Source: Phoronis australis (lineage: Eukaryota > Phoronida > Phoronidae). From it: a stretch of DNA of 64,000 nt. This document shows, piece after piece, positions 37,701-49,700 of the stretch. The position numbers and the translations under genes are program-made. Every line of letters starts with the position of its first letter. The stretch's first letter is position 1. The notes below the pieces were generated by a model. That model did not search any database. It saw only the letters and a program-made list of their open reading frames with translations, and had not been told where the DNA came from. The stretch spans positions 270,876 through 334,875 of the forward strand of contig NMRA01000002.1 of the NCBI GenBank assembly GCA_002633005.1, written 5' to 3'.

Positions 37701-40700
37701 TAACAGCACCAACCCTATCTGTATATTTTTTCCTTGCTGTTCTTTTGTTAGTAATCATGATCACCCAGTGTTGCCCTCAACAGCGTTTTTGTTTCTTGAA
37801 CCAATGTGGCGGCCATTTTTGCTTTTATCTCCTAAACAACTGCGTGGCAAACATAGCCCAAGGAACAAAGCAAATTTGACTGGGCTTCTCACTTGTTGCC
37901 TCTCAGTGCTTGTGTTGCTGTGGCAGTTGCACCACGTGTTTGTCTGTATCCTCTGCTAATTGCTGCAATTTTGACTGCCACCTTGAGACAGCCTGATGTG
38001 CTGTTCACCAGCTGTTGTATAGTCAGGCGGGGTATACAGGGTTAGGGGGGCAGTTGGCTGCTTTGGTGCCGCCAGTGCTGAATGGCTGCACTGCAACCGG
38101 AGTAAACTAGAATTTCAGACATGAGGTTTCGCCATGGCTTTCACTCAAGTGCAGAGAATTGGAGATGCAAATTATTTGCTGCATTTCTCATCCTGCCATG
38201 CCTTAGATTCATTTTCAGTCTAATTTAACCCAATTGCAATTAATTATTTGTTAGCTACCGTATATTTGCGTATCTAGGCCCATATGTAGAGCCATAGATC
38301 TTTTAGGACAAATTTGCAATTCTGAGGTTTTCCGTTAAGAAGTTTCTCTGGGAGGCACTACTTACTTTGTGTGCCAGTCTCAGCTTTCGGTCAGGATACG
38401 TATTTGGATTGGAACTTTCGTACAACCTAGCAGTACAAAAGAAAGCATTTCGGAATTTAAAAGCCTTTCGTAATATTCCTTTAGCAGAGTTATTGGTATC
38501 ATGAATAGTTTTGGTTATAGTTGAGGAAGTACAAGTGCTATGTTCAAGCTCTTGTCATGGTCAACAGAGATACATGCAGGCGCTTGGGTTTATCGCAAAT
38601 GACGTCACTCAATAATATATATAAGAAAACATAAAGGTTGGACACTTAAACTTTGCCAAGCCGAGGCTCCCAACTTCAACAGTCCAAAATCCAAATAAAA
38701 TCTGCGTGGACCTCCCTCAGTCTGGTGTTGCATAAACCTTCGAAGCCTTATGTTTCCTAGATCCCATTAACTGTATTCGTGAGAGGTGAATTGGCGATGG
38801 AATTTCTAAAACAATCTCAAAACTCTGAATTCAAGGACCTGAAATAGTAAACATGGCGGATTTCAGTTGTGCTTCAACTTGTACGCCTGTCGTAGGTGAA
38901 ACTTCGAGTTTGAGCAGGCAACCTATATTTCAAATTCAATTATTCTAATCCAAAACTCAACTAATTGAGAATGTTAAAGTTAGTATTTTAACGATTATTT
39001 GTAACTTTATTCCACTGACGGCTCATTTTAGCCCTTAACTTCGAATTTTATTACATAAACTGGCGTATCTTGTTTCTCATCTTGACATCACGCACTTTTT
39101 TGATTGAAGCACAGCACACACTCGGCCAGGAAACGCAGTCCGTGCAAGTATTACAATGCGCGTGGCCGACGAGTTAACTCAATGGTTTTGGCCAAAAGTA
39201 AAACCTTCATAAGAAATCACAGTACACAAAAAACTTCGCATATCAATACAGTATCAGGATAATTTATATTTGACACAAATATGTGAGTAATTACATTTAT
39301 TTGGCAATAAAGTGCTCTCTGCTTCTCATGATCAAGTAGTCGATGGATTGACGGCGAAAGCCGCGCGAAATTAGACTTTCGGATTTAGCTCGGGAGCGTC
39401 TGTCAAAACCCGGATGTGCGAAGACCGTCTGCCATGACATCACGGAATTAGGTCCTTGAATTTGTGATTTTGGCATTCTTTTGGCATTTTTGTCGCCAAA
39501 TCACCACTCGAAGGCAATTTGAAGAGATCGAATGAAAGAAAGTATTCTAAGAGTTGTTCGATTCTAGTTTCGTGGAGTTCCATGCACATTTGAGTAGAAA
39601 ATTCTGAGCAAACAGATTTCGAGTGTCCAACCTTTATGTTTTCTTATATATATTATTGAGTGACGTCATTTGCGATAAACCCAAGTGCCTGTGAAAAGGG
39701 CTATCTTGGTAGGTGGCGCTAGTGAAGAATGTCATTGCAGCTGTCCACGATCAAAGATCTTGCATTGGTGGTCCATGTACTCAGTCTATGATAGAGCTAT
39801 CATGCATGGAACATATGAATGACGCCCACATGACAAATTTTAAATACACAAGTTATACCTGACTGCAGATATCGTATGGTACGTGATATGCGAAACACTT
39901 GAGCTGATATACGGTATGTTTGAAGAAATGTGTCCATATGCAGGACCTGAAAAAAAAATTGCCCCTGTTTTAAGTCACAATCTATCATTAGTGTTGGTAA
40001 TTTGCTTCTCCAGTGGTTCAAATCTGGTTGCTATGTCTGAATTTTGTCTTAGCATTCTGTAGATATTTCTCTCCATGGTTTGTTTTGATAGTGTTCCCAT
40101 GTCTTGCGCATGTTTACTCAGCTAACATTGTTAAGCAGATCCAACCATTATAACTCACCATTTTTTCGATAAGTTTTTTGCCGGCTGATCTCGGAAATTT
40201 CATCATGTGCCCTGCGGGTTTGCTCGTCGCTCTTGGCAGGAAATGTTTTGAGTCTGCTCCCTGTTATTAGCCTGTGACCGGTGAACTCGTCCCAGATCTC
40301 AGCCTGCTCCCTCTCTCAGTGGTTGGCACTCCTGATTCTGTGGCTGTGGATGAGTTTGGAAGCCATTATTACCGCATATGTGGCAGGTTAACTCATGACT
40401 GATCATAATCTGAAACAGACTCCCAAATTCTGGTAGTTGTTTTCTTCTGATTATTCCCTTGGTCAAAGACAATTGAAGAATGCTGTTGTTCTGCGATTGG
40501 CTTTTCCTCTCTAAATCCACTTACCAAACCAACTATGGCTGCACAAATTTTCAGTTAAGATACACAACACCCATTACATATTATGTGCTCACTAGTTTAC
40601 TGTGCTAATTGAATTTGCCGGTACTTTCACAACTAATGAGTGTAGCTGACTTGGTTGGGGTATGATGGTATTCAAGGATTTTCAACGCATTATTTACTTC

Positions 40701-43700
40701 TTCAGCTTTGCCCATTTTGTGGATAATTCTGTGCATTGCTAGTGGTGAGAGGGGGATGAAAATAATTCAAATTTAATCCGAAATGTAAAGAAATACAGGG
40801 TTCTTTTACAAGTTGGACCAAAGGTCTGGTATCTTGGTCTGCAATGAATGGGTTGCTTTACACTCATCTGACCGATGATAGCGTTTGAGGGGGTGGTGAC
40901 ACGAAATGGAACAGCCAAGGAGGCTGCAATCTCTCCTGGCTCTCTCACAATCTCAGTCATCCTTTCAACAGCTCTTATCTTGTCCTGATAATCCCACTGC
41001 ACTTCAACTGTTTTTTTCTAGCTGACTGTCAATGATGGTCTGAAGTACCCTGTTATTTGCTCGCTGATAGGGATTCAGGGTTTCTTTTATGTTTATCCTG
41101 GTTTCTCCCAACATTCGGTAACAGCATCGTCTCGCGTTAAAGGCCCCTGTCACACCAAAGTCATTTTCAGTTCGATCGAACCTGTCCTAATGAAGTGGCC
41201 TGGGAACCGGGCAGAAACTAACATTTTGGCCAAAAATGTGCCTTGAATGTGACTCTGTTTGCGGGTTTTTTACTCAGATTCTGAAACACTTAGTTTTTTG
41301 CCTCGTTTTCGATATCGTAATAAAAACTTTTGCGGAGCCTGCTTAATGTCATGCCCTCGGTTTCAACATAAATTATGGTAGTAAGTGTGATATTCCATCA
41401 TGCGAGTTCTGACTTGGGAGCGATCGTAGCCGCTGTTATGCTAACTGGAGAGTCTGAGAGTGAGATAGCTTAACAGGAAACGACTGATTTTTCCCCTGGC
41501 GCCGAGTTCCGATAAGGCAAATGGATTGAAAATGAAATACGGTAAAATCTCGCCACTTTAGGACACCATATGGCAGTTTTCCACTTTTTCATAAAAGATA
41601 TGTAGCACCAAATTGAGGGTTTTCCATGTTCAAACTGTTTCACAGCTACCACCAGACAATATTTTGATAATGTATGGGCATAAGCAATGATGCTAGAAGC
41701 TTTTGAAAAAGAAAAAAAATGCCAGATTTGGCAACTATTTTTCTCTGAAATTAGTGAGATTGTAACAGGGGATGGTTTTTAGGTAGAAAAGGGAAGGCAT
41801 GTTTAACTGGCTGAGAATTAATTTTGCTGATTTTTAATGATAGTATGTGGCAATAGGATAATATATTATGACATCATGTAGTGTGTATTACACTGGTTTA
41901 ATGGGCAATAGGATAATATATTATGACATCATGTAGTGTGTATTACACTGGTTTAATGGGCAATAGGATAATATATTATGACATCATGTAGTGTGTATTA
42001 CACTGGTTTAATGGGCAATGGTCTGTTTATTGATATTTGGTTTCAATGTTTGAGACAGTCTTTTGTTATGTAGTGGGCTCCACTGTATCTTGGTGGGGTA
42101 CACCCCTTGGTTATCAAGTAGTCAATGAATTGTGTTCTAAAAAGTCCTTCGTTTGTAAGGCATGTTTTCCAAATGAGACATTATGGTCTGCTGTGCACGG
42201 TTTGTTGTTTAGAATCACTAAAAACAAAGTTTGTGTATATGACATTTATTTGCGTGGCCACTTCCTTCGTTTCAATTGATTCTGACTGTTCCATCACCTG
42301 TACTTGGGAATGCTAACTTGTCTTATGTATTCCACCCCAAAACACGAACCAAAACAATAGTCTACAAAGGTGGCGATGTTGCATGGGGCTTAAGTGTTTA
42401 TTTAAAAGTGCTTAATTAATTTGTTTTGGTATCCTTCAGTTCCATTATTGCATATGTAATATACAACTTCTGTTATGTGTGTAGATAATATTTTAGGTTT
42501 AAATACACGGTTGGTTACCTGCGAGGTAAACTAATCTGTTTTTGTTGTTTGTTTTTAGAAACTGCCACCAGGTAATAGTTTCCAAAAAGCGCTTAGAGTA
42601 CGTTCTTCTCAACAAGTTTTGCTCAAGTTTTGGAACAAAGAAGTTGGCTAATTTTCAAATAATTTATTGTCACCAATTGCCTGGTTTCTGTTTAGGTTTT
42701 GGCAAAACTTAGGTGAAGCTTTCACGACTTGATTTGTGAAAATTACCTGTAATTGTCATTAGATTTCTGCTGGTCACGGTGGTTGGGATTTCCTGACCAT
42801 TTGAAGTCAGTGTTACTCTGTCTGTGTGACCGCTGTGTCATGGACTGTTGTTGATAGCCTCCCCAAGTTAACTGTTTACTGTGTTGTCAAGTCCTACACT
42901 GGTGCCAAGCAGGCTGTCTGGTCAGCACAAAGAAAGGACAGTGTTATTTACAGTTATTTACTCTACAATCATGTTGACCTCACTTCAGGAGGTAAGGTTA
43001 GGCTTGTCAACATGGTTCCTGACTACTGTGTTGAAAACTTTGGCTATGGTGATTCTATGAAAACTTCAGTGTTCTATTTTTCAGTAAATGATGAAGTACC
43101 CTGCTGGGAACAGGACAGTGAAAGGGGGCGGAAATATTTAGTTCATTACAGGGGTGACACCATTTAAATAATTCAACTTGTGATTTGTCCAATAATCAGT
43201 GACATTTTTGAAAGTGTACAAACTTTTGGGAAGATTAATGACTAGAGAACCCTCTAAAATTTAGAATTTCTTTAAAAGTGCCTTTGGATATCTCATCTAT
43301 GGGAAAGAACAAAGAATATTTTTGGAAGTACCCTTTCTGGGGGAGGGAGATTGTCTGCCAAAAGAGCATGTTCTTTAAGGTGTTGAAAAAGTCAGTAATA
43401 TTGAAGGATTCCTTTATCTGTGCCGTTCCCATGAATTTTGAAATCCCAGGAAGATTTCCACCAATGATCGTGACCCCAAAGAACTCATGAAAAATGGAAA
43501 TTTATGTTGTCCCTATTGGCAGTCACTGACACTACACAGTCTGTGTAGTACAAGACATGCGCCAGCAACAGTAGTTTTATGATTCAGATAATGACCCTGT
43601 TCCCTTCAGTATTCAGCAAATTTTGATGGTACTCAGAATCCCAGCAACTTCGTGTACTGATGCAAAAAATTTAATATTAAAAATTAGCTTGAAAAATACA

Positions 43701-46700
43701 CACAATTACATCCACCAATGTTCTCATTGGAACTATACTATTTAGACTGGTTTGTTGAAGTTGTAGTATATGGAATTGTTATACTTGTAATAAGTGCTAA
43801 TGGATGTAATTCCTGACTTGTCTTTTGTACTACTATTGGGCAATAATGGGATATAATGTATTGGTTGGTGTTAACACCCAAGGTTATAAAATTTGGAAAC
43901 TCAACGAATCAGGGGATGAGTTTTAAGCCGAGTATGTGTGTTGAGAGACTGCTAGCATCCGTGCCACTCGTGTGAACTTTGCTCCTCGTGTGAACCCATT
44001 ATATGTCCTCTCAGTGGTGGATGCAACTCGTGTGAACCATTATATGTCCTCTCAATGGTGGATGCAACTCGTGTGAACCATTATATGTCCTCTCAGTGGT
44101 GGATGCAACTCGTGTGAACCATTACATGTCCTCTCAGTGGTGGATGCAACTCGTGTGAACCATTATATGTCCTCTCAGTGGTGGATGCAACTCGTGTGAA
44201 CCATTATATGTCCTCTCAGTGGTGGAAGCCACTCCTGTGAACCTATTATTATATTTCTTCTCAGTTGTGGATGCCACTCGTGTGAACCTATTATATTTCC
44301 TCTCAGTGGTGAATGCCATTCGTGTGAACCATTATATGTCCTCTCAGTGGTGGATGCCACTAGTGTGAACCATTATATGTCCTCGTAGTGGTGGATGCTC
44401 TCCTGGGACACCATGTCTTCTGTGGAAATGAGAGTATTATGTGGACTGAGTAATCTTTTTGTTTCAGTAGTATTGTTATGACTGTATGAAATGTTGACAT
44501 AGAGATAAGGTCAACCCTTGTCTATGGATTGTCTTTGCAAATACTGTTGTAGATATCTCATTTGGTTGCTACTGTTGGTGGGTAAAATGAACGAAATATT
44601 AGCGTGGGGTTGTCAGTAAACGTAAAGTGGTTTTCGTGGTGTTCTTGTCGATTTTGCTTTCTTTTGATGTGGAGTAATTCATTATTTCAATATCGTTGTC
44701 GATGGATAAATGTGAGATACCTTTGCAACATATCTGCTACTATTAGAATGTATCCTGCCCAAAGCTCAATTCCTAAATATTCCTAGTTGCCTGACATCAT
44801 TTTTATTCACAATTGGTGCAAGTGTAAAATGGTTGTTTTTTTTCATTGTTATACAAACTTCATTCAATCGAAGTTCTGGTTGTCTTAAAAAGTGAGTTAT
44901 TTTCATTACTGACACTGGGTACGTGCTCAACTGAGTGATTGCACTTGACATTATCATCTTTGTCTTAATTAAAACGTAAGACAGCAAATCTGTTTGTTGG
45001 TTTTGTCTTGTATTGTCGGGAGATCATAATCTTTTCTTGTTATTTCGAAATGTCCAACCAAAAGCTGCCCTCTCATCTGATTAAGCCTTGAATCTATTTA
45101 GGAGGTGCTTAATTGACAGTATCCATGGTAAAACCTAGTGTTTTTATTGCCAATAGCTGTTGTGATAGAAAGCAGTGCATTAGAATATTGTAAATAAATT
45201 TCCTCAAAGAGAATAGCAAATACCATTGATGTGATTGAGATTAGGCTATTTTGAATGCATATTGGCTCAGTCGCATAATACCATTGAGATAAAAATAGAT
45301 TTCAAATATTTTCTCAGCAAATGTGTGAAGTGCGAAAAGTGTGTTGAGTTTAATTTGGGAATAATCGTAATAACAGTGACTTGCAGTCAGAAAATGTGCG
45401 CGGTGTTTATGAAGTGTTACTTTTTTATAGAAATGAAAGGAAGCATCACTACTTTGAATTTGTAACTGAAGGTCTTTGGAAGACTTCTGTGACGGAAAGC
45501 CATGTATTTCCCCTACCCATGTCCCTATTTTTCTGCTTGATGTGGAAGACTTCCGTTTTTCTTGCAGAAAACGAAACGGTGTGACCTTTTTCTTCTTGGA
45601 TTTGAACCCTAGGGAGCTGATCTGCTTATTCACACCTGGTTGCCAACGGTAACTGACTGAAATTGTTTTATACCTGGCACCCCAGCTGGGAGCACTCCTA
45701 GTAATAAATATACTGTTTAGTCATTTTTGTTGCCTGGACAGATGGCTTTGAATTCACCGTGGGCAATGTTCAATTGATCGTCCAGATGTTTTGCCGCTGT
45801 TATACGTAACATATTACATGTTGGTTTAAAACACACAGTTTATTTATTTCCCTGCTTTACGTACATTTTGCCTATAGCAATACTAGCGGACGTCTCATAA
45901 CATTATCACTGACGATGTAATGTAAAAGGACCCGAGAAAAATGTCCGAATTTGGCAAACTTCAGAATATCGTATCTCAGTAATGGCCTAGCGGATTCATA
46001 TGAAAACTTTCAGATACTATGCGCAGTTCTCCTTAACGCTGATATATATGTCTGCATGACTGGCTATCAAAAATAGCACTTTTGGGATTTTAATTAAAAA
46101 ATCAAAGAGTTGCATAAAACGAAACGATTGTTTTGGAAACTGTAAGAATGCTATTGAGATTTCATCTTGAATGTTTGTATTAAATGAAATATTGGTCATA
46201 TTATTGATACCATTGTTTTGCTATCAATGTACTTTTCTTTTGCTAAATTTTAATAAAGACATGAGTCACATAGCCGAATCAGTGGCAGACTGGTAAAAGG
46301 TCAAAAGTCAAATTCTGTAGGTTTTCTGCTTCCAAAATATATGTACTTTTACTTAATTAAAGTCTATATTTTACTAGATATCGTACATAGCCTTACAGAT
46401 TTTAAGAAACGTGGTTATGAGATCATTTGCTTTCAGTAAACCTTGAATAATGTTTCTTGTCATAATAATGGAGATCTTGGATTCAGAAGTCAGGGAAGAG
46501 AGGTGTGGCCACCAGGTGTCTCCCAGGGCTAGGTTTCTTGGCGACCTAGATGATGTCTCTGTTTCACTTTTTCATGGTTACCCAGGCATTTCATTTGATT
46601 GGAGTGTAAAGGTGCAGTGGAATCCGCCTATCCTTTATCCATTGAAGAAGAATGTTGCAGTTCTGAGTTCTAACCTATGTATTTTCTCTTGGGATTTCCT

Positions 46701-49700
46701 ATTTTGTGATTCACTTCCAGGGTTGTGTCGCCTAGAGAGGGCAGAGTTATGGTTGTAATTAGTGGAATTGATCTAACACGAATTATAATTGATTGTCGTC
46801 ATCAGTCTATAACCAGCGCGTTGTTTCACCTCTTTGCCTGATTACTAATTGTAGTAGCAATTACATCTAGGCTAGTATTAATTATTGATTTGAGTATTGC
46901 AGGCACTTGTCGACAAATGATATTCTGACATGCGTTATATTTTTGTTGTTCAACAACTCTCACCTAAAAGAAAGAGTTCATCTAGGTGAGATTAGCTTTG
47001 ATCTTTTTGTCCTGTTGGACTAAACAAGTTTCAACAGCGAGAATTTTTCAATTTGAGAAACAACGAAGCAGAAGGCTGATTCGAGGTACCTAAACTTCTT
47101 GTAATTTGCGTGGCTTGGGGCTGCGTGTACGTTATCTCGCGTACGCTATTCCCCCTCTTGCATTCACAACTTCCCCTTTTCCAGTCCACTTTTTCCGTCT
47201 CACTGACATTTCTTTGCTCACGGATTGAACAACCCTGAGTTTAATGTGAGATAGGACAATTTTGTAAGGAGGCAAGGAAATCTGTGTGACTTGAGATTTT
47301 TATTTCTTCACATTTCTCAACAAAATCTTTAAAAACAGCTCTGTTTTGTCATTGCCATGGTTTTCACTGGACACCTCATGAAACAGCGTTTAAAATAAGC
47401 CTTTGAAATAGTGAAATGGTGGTTTGAGCAATAGGAAACATTCTTCATCAACTGTTGAGGCAGCATTTTCTCATTTTTCAGTCTAGTTACATCTGGAGAT
47501 TGAGTGCTACTTTTTTATGGACATTATTACAAAAGTTAATCGAGAACACAGTGGTCTTTCCTTTGGGTCTTCGTTGAACATCGCACTTAGTGTTAATCCT
47601 GGTGAGAACAATGCATGCCAAAGTTATTTTGACCTTCTTCTGTCTTCCCATTGCAAAAATGTAACGCTGTTTATCACAGAGCCCTACATCACTTCCACCC
47701 CTAGTGGCCCCCCACAAATGATGCCTCAGGTGGCCAAAACTAACTGTGATGAGAATTTTTTTAATCGGTGGAGGGTATTTTTACACCTTATGAGGGTAAT
47801 TTTGTGTTTTTTAGTATTTCCGCACAATGTGTGTGTAGACTTCAGCCACACACGCTAGCCGGAGCGTAATCTGTTGAGTGATAGTCACCGGAATTACTCC
47901 ATTTCACTGGAACAATTCTTCAATTTTCAAGCGAATTGATTCAAAGATTAGGATTTGCTGTGCTAAAGCTCTTTGCCTAATGGATCTATTGAGTAGCGCG
48001 CCATGATTCAGCGAACAGACTTCAGACACGCCATTTACAGAGATTCACTCCCTTGTAGATACCTTGTAAGGGTTCATTTGTGAAATGTACTGCTGAAAAC
48101 CTCGTACGCATATTTGTGTTGCAGGAAACGGGTTGTTTAGACCAGGGGTTGTCGGGGAATATAAGACAAAATTTTACTCATGATCTAACTAATGCACTGG
48201 TGTGGCGTGAAACAAAAGTTTTCCGCTTGACGAGGAAGGTGTTGGTTGAACCTTGGTGCACATCACGAAGTGGCACTTTACGATCTGTTTTGTGAAATTC
48301 CATTCCTTTAAGAGTTAATATAGTGAAAAAAAAATCAGGTAGACATCTGGTGGTCATCAACGAATTTTCAAATACCAAACTGTCATTCAGTTGATATTTC
48401 AAGACATCTGGTTTCTCTGTTTTCTAAACTGAGGATATAGCTCTTGTTAACACCTGGGTTGTATATTGGATTATAAAGTGTAAAAAGGCTCAATTAACAG
48501 TGCCAAACACAGACATCTTAGCAGGTAAACATGAGGGCATAGATATTTTGGTTGTTAGGTTTTCTAGATTAGTTTTATCTGTCCGGGCACGGCATAAGGA
48601 TTACCCCATTTTATTGGCTTGCTCATTTATTTTTAATGTCACCTGTGGAGAATCACCTGCGATAAGACCTGCTGAATGACTCTGGGTGTCAGATAGTCCC
48701 TACGATAGTGTTATCGGGCTTGCTCGGATTAGGGACATCAGTGCAATTTCCTGCTACCTTTGGGTTCTTGACAGTTTCAGATAAAACATGGTGTATTATG
48801 CGATCATTTGTTTTTGCAGTCAGCTTTTTGGCGTGACGGGATATAGGATCTTGATGACCTTAGGTGTCTTTGATTTCACGTTTGAGTGAAGTGGCACTGA
48901 TTTTCAATGATTACTGTTCTTATCTTAAGCTGTGTTCAGAACAACTCAGGGGGTTGTAACTCTATCTATAGTTGTAATTATTATGTAATTGTTAACTTCA
49001 CGCCAGCAGTTAAAACTGTTGTTATTCTAGTTGGTTGTTTTTGTCTCTTGGCTAGGTGTTATGGCTTTCGGATTCGCCCCAGTTGGTATCTAGTAAGTGT
49101 GCCATTGTTTCGAAAGATATTTGACAGCAGTGCCACCTACTTGAGTTATAACTTTTATAACTGCCATGTTCACACCAGGTTGCAACAGTTATAACCTCTG
49201 GCTTATATATCCTGGTGGATTGTTATGACTGCGCTGCGGTTACAACTTTTAAACCCGATTTTAAGGTGTTCAAGCCGACATTTATAGTAACATTTAAATG
49301 TGGTTTACAGTGATAACTGCTTTGGCGACATTGTCTCCTGGACATTTACTTTAGGCTTGAAATTTTAATTGAATCGACAAACCATGTAGGTCATGAATAA
49401 TTTTCCCCACAGTGTTTAATCCACTGAAATTTGGTGGCAAATTCGTGCCCCATGCAAAAAATAGTCTAATAAAATTTTGCTTCAAAAATTGCATGTGATT
49501 AATTCCACATGGGAACAACACTAATGAGTCGTTTTGCTGCCATATTGAATTGTTTGTACACAACCCATTTAGTTTGAACTAATTAACGTGACATTAGCAG
49601 GCAAAGAAGTGGTTTTCTGAGATCACCTTCAGCACACAATCTAACTCAACCCCAGCAGTGTCAGTCACTGGTAGATGCCGACCTTGTTTTCAGTGACTTG

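Noticed and set aside
42826-43167. 113-codon open frame on the + strand
   Set aside because: No recognisable domain, no signal of splicing, and similar-length frames occur by chance in 64 kb.
44134-44360. Minus-strand repetitive frames (STTER...YNGSHE)
   Set aside because: Translation of the 41-base minisatellite; the unit is not a multiple of three, so the frame is not maintained as a protein repeat.
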